Positions 36,027-44,960 of a stretch of 64,000 bases of DNA are shown here, piece after piece. The position numbers were made by a program, and so were the translations under genes. The notes under the pieces are model-generated. The model was not told where the DNA came from. It ran no database searches and worked only from the letters and a program-made list of their open reading frames with translations. The stretch is from Hymenobacter pini (GTDB lineage: Bacteria > Bacteroidota > Bacteroidia > Cytophagales > Hymenobacteraceae), in assembly GCF_020421205.1 (NCBI RefSeq), contig NZ_JAIZZH010000004.1:186001-250000 (forward strand), read 5' to 3'. Each line of letters begins with the position of its first letter. Positions within the stretch are counted from its first letter, which is position 1.

Positions 36027-38204
36027 TTACTTTCCGTACGGGTTTACGCCCATGTTGTAGAAGGCGAAGGACCAGATATCGGCCCACTCCTCAATTTGGA
36101 GCTTGGTGCTTTTGCCTGCGCCGTGGCCCGCGTTTACATCCACCCGAATGAGCTGGGGCTTGGGGCCGTTGTTGGCTTCCTGCAGGGCGGCGGCAAACTT
36201 GAAAGAGTGCGCCGGCACCACCCGGTCGTCGTGGTCGGCGGTGGTAATCATGGTGGAGGGGTACGCGGCCGGCTTTAGGTTGTGCAGGGGCGAGAAGCGG
36301 TACAGGTTCTGGAACTGCGCGTAGTTGTCACTGGTGCCGTACTCGGGTGCCCAGTTCCAGCCGATGGTGAACTTCTGGTAGCGCAACATGTCCATCACGC
36401 CCACGGCTGGGAATACCACCCCGCACAGGTCGGGGCGCTGGGTCATGGTAGCGCCCACCAGCAGGCCGCCGTTGGAGCCACCGGCCATGGCCAGCTTTTC
36501 AGTGCTGGTGTAGCCCTGCACCTTCAGGTACTCAGCGGCAGCAATAAAGTCGTCGAACACATTCTGCTTGTTGGGCGTCATGCCGGCCTGGTGCCACTTC
36601 TCACCGTACTCGCCCCCGCCCCGCAGGTTGGGAATGGCCAGCACGCCGCCGTTTTCCAGCCACAACATGCGCGCCACCGAAAAACCGGGCGTGAGTGAGA
36701 TGTTAAAGCCCCCGTAGGCATAGAGGTACGTCGGGTTCTGCCCATCCAGCTTCAGGCCTTTTTTATGGGTAATGAACATGGGCACCTTGGTGCCGTCCTT
36801 GCTCTTGTAGAACACCTGCGTGGTCACGTAATCAGCCGGCTTCACATCCACGCTCGGGGCCCGGAATACGGTGCTGGTATTCGAGGCGAGGTCGTACTTG
36901 TAAATAGTAGTCGGGTACGTGAATGAGGTGAAGGCGTAGTATAGCTCCTTGGAATCCCGCTTGCCCCCGAAGCCCGAGGCCGTGCCGATGGCTGGCAGGG
37001 CCACATCGTGCTTGAACTGGCCTTTCTCGGTGTACACTTTGATCAGGCTGCTGGCATCCTTCAGGTAGGAGGCCACCAGGTAGCCGCCCACGTGGTCCAC
37101 GCCCTCCAGCTTCTGCTCGGTTTCGGGCAGCACCTCTTTCCAGTTAGCCTCCTGGGGCTTCTTGGGGTCGATGAGCACTACGCGGTAGTTGGGCGCTTTG
37201 TAGTTGGTTTGCACCAGCAGCATTCCACCCACGTTGCCCACCACGGAGTTGTTATCCTCGTAACTGTTGATAATAGGCGTGAAGCTGTTGGCTTGCTTGG
37301 GGTCGGTCAGGTCGCGCACCAGCAGGCGGTTGCCGTCGGCTTTGCCATCGGTGAGGTAGAGCACCAGAAACCGCTCATCCTCAGTGGTGCCCACGGTGCG
37401 GAAGCCCAGCGCCATTTTGGGGTCCTCGTACACCAGCTTGTCCTGGCTCTGGGGCTTGCCCAGCTGGTGGTAGTACACCTTATGGTACTCGTTTTTGCCG
37501 GAAAGCTGGTTTTGGCCGGCCTTAGGCGCGTCGTAGCGGCTGTAGAAGAAGCCATCCTTGTACCAGGCCGCGCCCGACACTTTTACCCACTGCAGGTCAT
37601 CGGTGAGGGGCTGACGGGTTTTCAGGTCCAGCACTTTCAGCTGCTGCCAGTCGGAGCCGCCGCCACTGGTGGCATAGGCCATGTACCGGTGGTCGTTAGA
37701 GAAGTACGTGCCGGCCAACGCCGTCGTACCATCGGCCGAGAACTTATTGGGGTCGAGCAGAATATCGGGCTGGCCCTCTTGCCCATTCTGCTGGGTGTAG
37801 AGCACCGCCTGATTCTGCAGTCCGTCATTCTTGCTGAAATACAGCTGATTGCCTTCCTGCTGCGGAATACCAAACCGTTCGTAGTTCCACATCTTGGTGA
37901 GCCGCTCCCGGATTCGGTCCCGGAACGGAATCTGCTGCAGGTAGCCGAAAGTAACCTTGTTTTCGGCCGTTACCCAGGCTTTGGTGTCGGGCGAGTCCAG
38001 GTCTTCGAGCCAGCGGTAGGGGTCGGCCACTACGGTGCCGAAGTAGTCGTCCTTCTGGTCGGATTTTTTGGTTTGGGGGTATTGCACGGAAGCGGGAGTA
38101 GAGGTAGAAACGGCCGTGGTGGCCGTGGCCGGTGCCTGCGACTGGGTAGAGCGGCACGAGGCCAGCGCCGCCAGGGCTATTACGGGCAGAATAACTTTTT
38201 GCAT
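36027..38204 (-). CDS. Prolyl oligopeptidase family serine peptidase (S9)
   Basis: A 725-residue exported peptidase. The start at 38204 gives a signal peptide with lipobox LASC. An Ala/Thr linker is followed by the propeller domain (YPQTKKSDQKDDYFG, DPYRWLEDLDSPDTKAW) and the alpha/beta-hydrolase domain. The catalytic set is Ser577 in GGSNGGLLV, Asp659/Asp660 in HDDRVVPAHS and His694 in NAGHGAG. It cleaves short peptides after proline and is probably periplasmic or surface-anchored. An additional upstream methionine would place coding before the signal peptide and was rejected. Confidence 0.95.
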   Translation of the reverse strand: MQKVILPVIALAALASCRSTQSQAPATATTAVSTSTPASVQYPQTKKSDQKDDYFGTVVADPYRWLEDLDSPDTKAWVTAENKVTFGYLQQIPFRDRIRERLTKMWNYERFGIPQQEGNQLYFSKNDGLQNQAVLYTQQNGQEGQPDILLDPNKFSADGTTALAGTYFSNDHRYMAYATSGGGSDWQQLKVLDLKTRQPLTDDLQWVKVSGAAWYKDGFFYSRYDAPKAGQNQLSGKNEYHKVYYHQLGKPQSQDKLVYEDPKMALGFRTVGTTEDERFLVLYLTDGKADGNRLLVRDLTDPKQANSFTPIINSYEDNNSVVGNVGGMLLVQTNYKAPNYRVVLIDPKKPQEANWKEVLPETEQKLEGVDHVGGYLVASYLKDASSLIKVYTEKGQFKHDVALPAIGTASGFGGKRDSKELYYAFTSFTYPTTIYKYDLASNTSTVFRAPSVDVKPADYVTTQVFYKSKDGTKVPMFITHKKGLKLDGQNPTYLYAYGGFNISLTPGFSVARMLWLENGGVLAIPNLRGGGEYGEKWHQAGMTPNKQNVFDDFIAAAEYLKVQGYTSTEKLAMAGGSNGGLLVGATMTQRPDLCGVVFPAVGVMDMLRYQKFTIGWNWAPEYGTSDNYAQFQNLYRFSPLHNLKPAAYPSTMITTADHDDRVVPAHSFKFAAALQEANNGPKPQLIRVDVNAGHGAGKSTKLQIEEWADIWSFAFYNMGVNPYGK

Positions 38205-38373
38205 GGGCTGGGAATAGCGGGAGAAGCGCCGAAGATAGTTGACACTCACCGCAGATTGGCCCTTCTGTCTGATTCTTTCACCGCCGTTTCGCCCAAATCA
38301 GGCGTTGCTGTAGCAACATTAAATTTAATTAAGAACTTTTCTAAATAAAATTTCTACTGTTCCTTTGCAGCAC

Positions 38374-38390
38374 TTTAGACCTATTCTAAA
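38374..38390. promoter_or_regulatory. Candidate iron-type operator upstream of the TonB receptor
   Basis: TTTAGA-CCTAT-TCTAAA is a 6+5+6 palindrome 11 bases before the ATG at 38402, just downstream of a TTCCTTTG promoter-like element (38360-38367). A further half-site TCTAAAT occurs at 38340-38346. The AT-rich stretch is unusual for the window. The identity of the regulator (Fur- or DtxR-like) is inferred. Confidence 0.45.
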
Positions 38391-38401
38391 CAAAACACAC
38401 C

Positions 38402-40864
38402 ATGTTGAATCTCCGCTCCCTGGGCCTGACTTCTACCCTACTGGCTTGTGCCCTTTCGGTACAGGCCCAGCAAACTGCCGCCATCCGGGGCCGTGTTACT
38501 ACTTCCGATGGTAGTCCGGCCGAAGCTGTAACCGTGGGGTTGAAGGGCCGCAGCCAGGGCGCTATTACCAACAACAAGGGCGAGTATGTAATTGAGCGGA
38601 TCCGCGACGGACAATACACGGTAGTCGTTTCGGCCGTAGGACTGAAAACCACCGAGCAGCAGGTAACCGTGAGCGGGGGCCAGGCCACTGTAGCCGACTT
38701 CATGCTGACGGAAAATGCCGAGCAGCTCAAAGAAGTGGTTATCAGCGGCAACCGCACCAACAAGTTCAACCGCTCCGCCAGCGTGGACGTGAACAAGATG
38801 CCGCTTAGCAACCTCGAAAATCCGCAGGTGTACGCCACGGTGGGCAAAGAGCTGCTGACCGAGCAGTTGGTGTTTTCCGTGGATGACGCAACGCGCAACG
38901 CGCCCGGCCTGCAGAAGATGTGGGATGCCACCGGCCGCGGCGGCGACGGAGGTGCCTTCTACGCCGCACGGGGTTTCGTTACGCAAAGCCAGCTGCGCAA
39001 CGGCGTGGCCGGCAACGTAACCGGGAACATCGACGCGGTGAACCTGGAGAAGCTGGAAGTCATCAAAGGCCCCTCGGCCACGCTGTTTGGCTCGGCCCTG
39101 ACTTCGTATGGCGGCCTGCTCAACCGCGTCACTAAAAAGCCGCTGGAAACTTTCGGGGGCGAGGTGAACGTGGCGGCCGGCTCCTACGGCTTCCACCGCG
39201 TATCGGCCGACGTGAACCTGGTAGACCAGAACACGCCCGCCGACCAGCCCAAAACCCTGGGTATTCGCCTGAACACCGCCTATACCTACGAGGACAACTT
39301 CCAGAACAAAGGCTACACGGGCTTCAACAAGAACTTCGCGGTAGCTCCCAGCCTACAGTGGCGCCCTTCCGACCGCCTGACGGTAAATCTGGACGCCGAA
39401 ATCTACAAGGGCCGGGGCACGGGCAACCAGTTTATCTTCCTGTACTTCCCGCCAAGTGTGTTGGGCTTCGACCGGGCCGATAAGTCGCCGTTCGACTACC
39501 GCCAGTCGTACCAGGGGCCAGGCCTGATTCAGGACTCGCGCAGCACCAACCTGTTCGGGCAGGTGCAGTACAAGATTTCACCCGCCTTCACGACCACCAC
39601 CTACCTGACCAGCAGCAACAGCTACTCCAACGGTAACTCGGCGTACTACTACCTGACGCCCTCTACCCCAGAGTTTCGCCGCCGCCGCCCCGACCTGCCC
39701 GAAGCCGCCAACTACCTGGTGCGGGCCGACCAATCGACGGATAACAGCCAGCGGCAACTGTGGGAAGCGCAGCAGCTCATCAACGGTGACTTTCAGGTGG
39801 GCAACATGCGTAACCGCGTAGTGCTGGGCCTGGATTTCCTACGCATCGACTCGGACGTAAACTTCCTGGGCGGTAACTTCGATACGGTGGCGCTGGCCTC
39901 CCCGCGGCCCGTGCTGGACCAGTTCAACGGCACGAACATGAATGCCGTGTACGCCGCCGGTGGTGGGGGCCGCTACTTGGTTACCACTAAGTCCAATACC
40001 TACAGCGCCTTCATCTCGGACGTACTGAACCTGACGGAGCAGTTGAGCGTGCTGGCTGCCCTGCGCGTCGACCACGTGGACAACAAAGGCGGGCTGTACT
40101 ACTCCCCGGTGCAGGCCTACAAGCAAACCACCTGGTCGCCGAAGTTCGGGCTGGTGTATCAGCCGGTGAAGGACCGGGTGAGCGTGTTTGCCAACTACCA
40201 GAACAGCTTCAACAACCTGGGCCTCTACCTGGCCGCCGATGGCACTCGGTCGTTGGCCCGGCCCGAGCGCGCCAACCAGTGGGAAGGCGGGGTGAAGCTG
40301 GATGCCGCCGCCGGCCGCCTCAGCGCCACGGTGAGCTACTACAACATTCGGGTGCAGGACCGGCTGCGGCTGCTGGGCTACGCGCCCACCACGTTTGAAG
40401 CCATCAATGCCCAGGATGCTACCCAGCGCAGCAAGGGCGTAGAAGTTAACATCGTGGCCAATCCGGTGCGCGGCCTGAACGTCATTGGAGGCTTCTCCTA
40501 CAACGACTCGAAGTTTGAAGACTCGCCGGAAGACGTGAATGGCCGCCGGCCCAACACAGCTTCCTCGCCCTACCTGGCTAACGCCTGGGTGAGCTACCGT
40601 CAGCCGGAAGGCGCACTGAAAGGCCTGGGTGCCGGTTTTGGGGGCAACTACGTGAGTGACAACAAGGTGCAGAATGCCGTCAACAACGTATTCATCCTGC
40701 CCAGCTACACAATTTTCAACGCCTCGGTGTTCTACGACCAGCCCAAGTACCGCATTTCGGCTAAGGTGGACAACCTGACGGATAAGCAGTACTGGACCGG
40801 CTACACCACCATGAACCCCCAGCGCCTGCGCAGCATCATCGGCAGCGTAGCGTATAAGTTTTAA
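38402..40864 (+). CDS. TonB-dependent siderophore-type receptor
   Basis: An 820-residue receptor. The signal peptide ends in SVQAQ, then a carboxypeptidase-like domain (IRGRVTTSDGSPAEAVTVG), a plug with VEVIKGPSATLFGSALTSYGG-like sequence (residues about 218-238), and a barrel ending in IIGSVAYKF. The siderophore-receptor features include DVNKMPLSNLENPQVYATV and VFANYQNSFNN. With the PepSY membrane protein that follows, it likely takes up a ferric siderophore or heme-like ligand; the ligand is unknown. Confidence 0.9.
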   Translation: MLNLRSLGLTSTLLACALSVQAQQTAAIRGRVTTSDGSPAEAVTVGLKGRSQGAITNNKGEYVIERIRDGQYTVVVSAVGLKTTEQQVTVSGGQATVADFMLTENAEQLKEVVISGNRTNKFNRSASVDVNKMPLSNLENPQVYATVGKELLTEQLVFSVDDATRNAPGLQKMWDATGRGGDGGAFYAARGFVTQSQLRNGVAGNVTGNIDAVNLEKLEVIKGPSATLFGSALTSYGGLLNRVTKKPLETFGGEVNVAAGSYGFHRVSADVNLVDQNTPADQPKTLGIRLNTAYTYEDNFQNKGYTGFNKNFAVAPSLQWRPSDRLTVNLDAEIYKGRGTGNQFIFLYFPPSVLGFDRADKSPFDYRQSYQGPGLIQDSRSTNLFGQVQYKISPAFTTTTYLTSSNSYSNGNSAYYYLTPSTPEFRRRRPDLPEAANYLVRADQSTDNSQRQLWEAQQLINGDFQVGNMRNRVVLGLDFLRIDSDVNFLGGNFDTVALASPRPVLDQFNGTNMNAVYAAGGGGRYLVTTKSNTYSAFISDVLNLTEQLSVLAALRVDHVDNKGGLYYSPVQAYKQTTWSPKFGLVYQPVKDRVSVFANYQNSFNNLGLYLAADGTRSLARPERANQWEGGVKLDAAAGRLSATVSYYNIRVQDRLRLLGYAPTTFEAINAQDATQRSKGVEVNIVANPVRGLNVIGGFSYNDSKFEDSPEDVNGRRPNTASSPYLANAWVSYRQPEGALKGLGAGFGGNYVSDNKVQNAVNNVFILPSYTIFNASVFYDQPKYRISAKVDNLTDKQYWTGYTTMNPQRLRSIIGSVAYKF

Positions 40865-40873
40865 CTTTACTAT

Positions 40874-40954
40874 CTGTCATTCCGAGCAGAGCGAGGAATC
40901 TGGGTTTATCTCCTAATGAGTACGCCAGATTCCTCGCTCTGCTCGGAATGACAG
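40874..40954. repeat. Perfect 30-bp inverted repeat, CATTCCGAGC family
   Basis: The arms at 40874-40903 and 40925-40954 are exact reverse complements over 30 bases around a 21-base loop. It sits between the receptor and the PepSY gene, both on the plus strand, and has no T-run. Confidence 0.95.
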
Positions 40955-40972
40955 TTGTTTTTCCCCTACACG

Positions 40973-42115
40973 ATGAGCACGTTCAAAAAAACCGTTGGGA
41001 AGCTGCACTTGTGGCTGGGGCTGGCTTCTGGGCTGGTCGTGTTTATTGTGAGCATCACTGGGGCCATTTTCGTATTTCAGGATGACATCCGGGACTTTAC
41101 GGAGCCCTGGCGCAAGGTGGAAGTGCAGCAGTCGGCTATGGTGCTGCCCTCGCAGCTGCAAGCCGCCGCGTTGGCCACGCACCCCGGCATACAGGCCCAG
41201 GACTGCTGGACCACCTATTTCGGGCCGGAACGCTCGGCTACGGTTTACTTCACAGATAAGGCTGGCGCGCCCATCATGGTGTCGTTGAACCCCTACTCGG
41301 GCCGGGTGCTGCACGAACAGGATTTACGTACGCACTTCTTCACCATTATTCAGGAAATTCACATGCACCTGCTGCTGCCCGAGGCGGTAGCCAAGTGGGT
41401 AGTGGGCGGTGCCATCAGCATTTTTGTGGTGATGATGCTGACGGGTCTGGTGCTGTGGTGGCCCAAGCGCAAGCAGGAGCGCAAGCAGCGCTTCACCATT
41501 AAGTGGGGGGCCCGCTGGCGGCGCGTCAACTACGATTTGCACAACGTGCTGGGCTTTTATGCGGCCAGCATCGGGCTGGTACTGGCACTATCGGGCCTGT
41601 TCATGATTTTCCCCTGGATGCTGGAGTCCATTGTGTACGTGGTGGATCGGGGCAAACCGGCGCCGCAAGAGCTCATGCAAACCAAGCTCGACACGCTCCA
41701 ACCCGCACCCATTGCTGCTCAGCCCCTGACCGATGTAGTGTACCGCACCGCACGCCGCCTCTCTCCGGCCAACGAAATGGTGCTCATTGGCCCCACCGGC
41801 GCGGGCAAAGCTCCGGTCTTCTGCTGGACCTACAAAAAGGCGCTGCACTACTACCACCGCGACGAGTACGCCTTTCATCCCGTGTCGGGCCAGGTGCTGG
41901 ACTCCCGCTTCCACGCCACCAAAAGCGCCGGCACCAAGTTCTCGGATATGAACTACGACCTGCACGTGGGCCAGATTCTGGGTTTCGGCGGCAAGCTGGT
42001 GGCTTTCTTAAGTAGTTTGATTTGCGCCAGCCTGCCCGTCACCGGCACCATCATCTGGTGGGGCCGCCGCAATAAAACCAATAAGAAAAAGCCACGCCTG
42101 CAGGCGGCAGTATAG
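40973..42115 (+). CDS. PepSY-associated membrane protein (iron-uptake type)
   Basis: A 380-residue inner-membrane protein with four helices, near residues 15-35, 145-165, 190-212 and 343-365. The conserved GKLHLWLGLASGLVV start and the His residues in HLWLG, IHMHLLL, YDLHNVLG and YDLHVGQILG are typical of PepSY transmembrane reductase-like proteins. They commonly follow siderophore receptors and are thought to reduce the ferric complex in the periplasm. It likely pairs with the receptor upstream, 108 bases away. Confidence 0.9.
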   Translation: MSTFKKTVGKLHLWLGLASGLVVFIVSITGAIFVFQDDIRDFTEPWRKVEVQQSAMVLPSQLQAAALATHPGIQAQDCWTTYFGPERSATVYFTDKAGAPIMVSLNPYSGRVLHEQDLRTHFFTIIQEIHMHLLLPEAVAKWVVGGAISIFVVMMLTGLVLWWPKRKQERKQRFTIKWGARWRRVNYDLHNVLGFYAASIGLVLALSGLFMIFPWMLESIVYVVDRGKPAPQELMQTKLDTLQPAPIAAQPLTDVVYRTARRLSPANEMVLIGPTGAGKAPVFCWTYKKALHYYHRDEYAFHPVSGQVLDSRFHATKSAGTKFSDMNYDLHVGQILGFGGKLVAFLSSLICASLPVTGTIIWWGRRNKTNKKKPRLQAAV

Positions 42116-42144
42116 TTTCCGGCAGACTTACTTAGTTACATAGA

Positions 42145-42230
42145 AAAGCCGTCCTGCGGAGCTTGCCGAAGCGTCTCTACCGCTTCGTTGTTTGGTAGAG
42201 ATACTTCGGCAAGCTCCGCAGGACGGCTTT
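42145..42230. repeat. 37-bp inverted repeat at a convergent gene end
   Basis: The arms at 42145-42181 and 42194-42230 are complementary over 37 bases with two mismatches and a 12-base loop. It lies between the PepSY gene (plus) and the MotB-like gene (minus) and may act as a bidirectional terminator. Confidence 0.9.
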
Positions 42231-42254
42231 CATCCTATCTGGATTATTGGGCTA

Positions 42255-42938
42255 CTACATCCGCCCCACCTTCGGAATCACCTGGATGAGGAAGCGTTTG
42301 TTGTCGCCCTCGCGGCGGCCGGAGTAGCGGCCGGTACCGTAGAAGCCGCTGCCCCCGATGATGAGCTCAATGTTGCGGTCCTGGCTGAAGTTGAGGTTTT
42401 TTTGCTTCCACAGGTTGAGCAGGTTGAGGGCGCGGCGGTAGCTCAGCTGGTAAGTGCTTTGCTCCTCGCGCTGATTGCGGGGGTCACCCTGGGGGTAGCG
42501 GGCGGCCATGCCTTCCACGATTACCAGGTAGCGCACGTTCTGGCCCTGGTTGGTGGCGCTGAGGCTGCGCAGCCGCTCCCGCAGCAGCTGGCCAGCCTGC
42601 AGCAGCGCCGGTTTGTAGCTGTCCTGGATTTCGTCGCGGCCGGCTTTGAACTGCACGTTCAGCTTCAGCTCGTACCGCTCGTTCTGGGGGTCGTAGCGGA
42701 AGTAGCGCCCCTCCAGCCGCCGCAGCGACTCCCGGATGCGGGTAATCTGCTCCAGTTCGATGGCCTTGGCCTTCAGCTCGCCGTTGGCCTGCTTCAGCTC
42801 CCCTTCCCGGTCCTTGAACAGCTTGAAGCTGTACACGAACAGCACCAGCATCACCACGAACAAGGACGTCATCAGGTCCACGTAGCTGGGCCAGAAGAAG
42901 TCGTTGCTTTGGCGTTTGGTGGGAGTGGCGTTGTTCAT
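42255..42938 (-). CDS. MotB/ZorB-like stator subunit with OmpA-like domain
   Basis: A 227-residue protein. After a short cytoplasmic tail, FFWPSYVDLMTSLFVVMLV places Asp21 at the head of the single helix (22-38), the position of the proton-carrying Asp of MotB/ZorB. A coiled-coil-like segment (about 44-75) leads to a beta-alpha domain with YLVIVEGMAARY and LSYRRALNLLNLW, an OmpA-like peptidoglycan-binding layout. It is the last gene of the motor cluster. Zorya defence systems have such a pair, but the usual ZorC/ZorD genes are absent here. Confidence 0.85.
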   Translation of the reverse strand: MNNATPTKRQSNDFFWPSYVDLMTSLFVVMLVLFVYSFKLFKDREGELKQANGELKAKAIELEQITRIRESLRRLEGRYFRYDPQNERYELKLNVQFKAGRDEIQDSYKPALLQAGQLLRERLRSLSATNQGQNVRYLVIVEGMAARYPQGDPRNQREEQSTYQLSYRRALNLLNLWKQKNLNFSQDRNIELIIGGSGFYGTGRYSGRREGDNKRFLIQVIPKVGRM

Positions 42939-42963
42939 GGAAAGGAAATTAATTAGGGCTAGA

Positions 42964-43095
42964 AGCTAGTTCCCCTCCTTGGAAAGGAAGGGGCTAGGGG
43001 TGGTTGATTGCGCGTCATGACGATTACTAAAGCCAGCGGGTCGTTCAACGAATCAACCACCCCTAGCCCCTCCTTTCCAAGGAGGGGAACTAGCT
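42964..43095. repeat. 45-bp inverted repeat within the motor cluster
   Basis: Arms at 42964-43009 and 43051-43095 are complementary over 45 bases with a single bulged base; the loop is 41 bases. It lies between the MotB-like gene and the two-helix gene. Confidence 0.93.
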
Positions 43096-43125
43096 CTTTA
43101 GCTTTTAGCTCTAATCTTTCTTGCA

Positions 43126-43347
43126 TTATGTTGATAACCGGTCTTCTTCTCCCATCAGTATCAGCCCCCAAACCATCACCATCGGCCAAAACACTATCCA
43201 GAGGAATATGAGTAGCCGAATCAATGACTTAAACCAATGAGTGTGTTTGGGCTTAACTATCAACAATATGAACCCCGCAATTACGGCGGCCACATATAGC
43301 AGTGACAAGCCAACAAGCAACAAGATAGAGGAGGTAGATGCCGACAT
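43126..43347 (-). CDS. Two-helix small membrane protein of the motor cluster
   Basis: A 73-residue protein with two helices (about residues 8-30 and 42-64) linked by a basic loop KPKHTHWFKS. No family is recognised. It lies 17 bases after the MotA-like gene and before the MotB-like gene, so it is likely translated with the motor pair. The position between motor genes suggests a stator accessory protein, which is inference. Confidence 0.72.
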   Translation of the reverse strand: MSASTSSILLLVGLSLLYVAAVIAGFILLIVKPKHTHWFKSLIRLLIFLWIVFWPMVMVWGLILMGEEDRLST

Positions 43348-43364
43348 GCTTAAAACTCGGCTTA

Positions 43365-44825
43365 TTACTGCGGCTTCACGCCGCCGAACAGCTTGTCCAT
43401 AAACCGCTGGAAACGGTTCTTGGACGTGGCTTTCACCAGTACCGTGTTCAGGCTGGAGAGTTCCAGCAGAAGTTTAGCTTGCACCTGCGAATCCAGCTCG
43501 ATTTTGCGGAGTAGCTCGCGCTGGGTGGCGGTTACGTCGCGGCTGAGGTCGGCTTGCTGGGTGTTGAGGTTCTGGAAGGGTTCCAGCTGTTTCAGCAGCT
43601 TCTCGAAGACGTTGTCGGCGTTGAGCTGCTCGAAATACTGCTGCCACTTCTCATAGGCCAGCTGGGCCTGCCGCTCGTTGTAGGCCAGGCGCTTGTTCAT
43701 CACATCGGCGAGGCCTACGCCGGCCTGGTCGATGTGCTGCTCGGCGCGGTCCTTTAGGTTGCGCAGCTCTACCTGGTGCTTCTGGAAGAAATCCAGCATC
43801 AGCTGCACCGAGTTGTTGTTGCCGCCGATGTACTGGCCCAGGTCGTTGATGCCTTTCTCAAAGCCCCGCAGCCGGTCCAGAATGCTGTTCACGGCCTCGG
43901 CCGAGTGGTAGCCGTTCTGCAGCATCTCGTTGAGACGCTGCTGGTAGCCGGTGAAGGCGCTGAACATTTCGGCCGATTCGCGCACCTTCTCGAACACCAG
44001 AATATTGGCCGCCGCCATCTTGTCGTAACCGATGGTATCGAGGCGTTCGAGGAAGTCGCTCTGCACCCGGATGTTCTGCGTCACCTTCTCCAGCAAGGGA
44101 TTGAACAGTTCAATCTGGCCCACAAACTGCTGGTTGAACGCATCCAGCACCGACTTCAGGTTGGTGAGCGAGCTGGCCATGTCGGCGTGCAGTACCGGCA
44201 GCAGGCGGGCCTGCAGGAAGGTGTAGTACTGGTTCTGGAGCCGGTCGAGCTGGTGGCGGGCCTGACGCAGCACGCCGTTGCCGAGCAGCGTGAGCAGCAG
44301 CCCCACGAAGGAGCCCGTCATGGCAATGAGCACGCCGGTGAGGAAGGGCGTCAGCGCGTTTTCATCCGACACGCCATTGCGGGCGATGCCCACCAGACCC
44401 AGAATCACGCCCAGAAACGTGCCCAGTAAGCCCAGATAAAGGGGAGTGGCCACGTTGGCCTGCACCTCATTATCGAGCACCTCACTCTGGCGCTCCGATA
44501 TGTCTTTCAGAATGCCAAAATCGGCCGCCGCGCCCTTGTTGTGGCGCAGGTAGTCGTTAGTGTCAAGCAGGATGGCCTGAAACTCCGGGGAAGCGTTTTC
44601 GGCCTTAATGAGGTTGGAGGCGAAGGACTCGGGCGGGGCATCGGCAGCATAGTCGGGCAGGTCGCGGCCGTCGGGCAGCACAATGCGGTGCTCCACGCGC
44701 AGGCTTTCCTTGGGCGGATACAACACGGCCAGCCGGTACGCATTAGCCCGCGTCCGCAGGAACGTGCGAATCTGCAGCCCCACCACAACAGCCACCACCA
44801 AAAGTTCGAGAATGATTTCAAGCAT
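43365..44825 (-). CDS. MotA/TolQ/ZorA-like proton channel subunit with long cytoplasmic tail
   Basis: A 486-residue membrane protein. Helices span about 3-20, 128-147 and 161-183. The second and third carry PLYLGLLGTFLGVILGLVG and LTGVLIAMTGSFVGLLLTLL, the MotA/TolQ/ExbB signature. The residues from 185 to the end form a long helical tail (Leu/Gln-rich, with a heptad feel), as in ZorA and unlike the short tails of flagellar MotA or TolQ. It should assemble as a pentamer with the MotB-like subunit. The cargo of the tail is unknown. Confidence 0.88.
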   Translation of the reverse strand: MLEIILELLVVAVVVGLQIRTFLRTRANAYRLAVLYPPKESLRVEHRIVLPDGRDLPDYAADAPPESFASNLIKAENASPEFQAILLDTNDYLRHNKGAAADFGILKDISERQSEVLDNEVQANVATPLYLGLLGTFLGVILGLVGIARNGVSDENALTPFLTGVLIAMTGSFVGLLLTLLGNGVLRQARHQLDRLQNQYYTFLQARLLPVLHADMASSLTNLKSVLDAFNQQFVGQIELFNPLLEKVTQNIRVQSDFLERLDTIGYDKMAAANILVFEKVRESAEMFSAFTGYQQRLNEMLQNGYHSAEAVNSILDRLRGFEKGINDLGQYIGGNNNSVQLMLDFFQKHQVELRNLKDRAEQHIDQAGVGLADVMNKRLAYNERQAQLAYEKWQQYFEQLNADNVFEKLLKQLEPFQNLNTQQADLSRDVTATQRELLRKIELDSQVQAKLLLELSSLNTVLVKATSKNRFQRFMDKLFGGVKPQ

Positions 44826-44852
44826 AGAACAGTAAAGTACGGCATTCCCACG

Positions 44853-44953
44853 CTGTCATCCTGACGAAGGAAGGACCTTATCACGTCAGAACGAGCCGGT
44901 GTTATAAGGTTCGTTCAAACGTAAAAAGGTCCTTCGCAAGCTCAGGATGACAG
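44853..44953. repeat. Inverted repeat between the motor and anchor genes
   Basis: Left arm 44853-44879 and right arm 44926-44953 share CTGTCATCCTGA and AAGGACCTT ends with a divergent middle. The ends resemble the dispersed TCATCCTGA repeats seen elsewhere in Bacteroidota genomes. Confidence 0.8.
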
Positions 44954-44960
44954 ACGGTAT

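Noticed and set aside
37008..38348. Long plus-strand frame (446 codons) opposite the S9 peptidase
   Set aside because: The composition is His/Val/Gln-rich, as expected from the complement of a GC-rich gene; no motif, and the peptidase has a full catalytic set.
42255..44825. Complete Zorya defence system
   Set aside because: The ZorA/ZorB-like pair is present, but no ZorC, SNF2-type ZorD or HNH ZorE could be found in the window, and the other neighbours differ.
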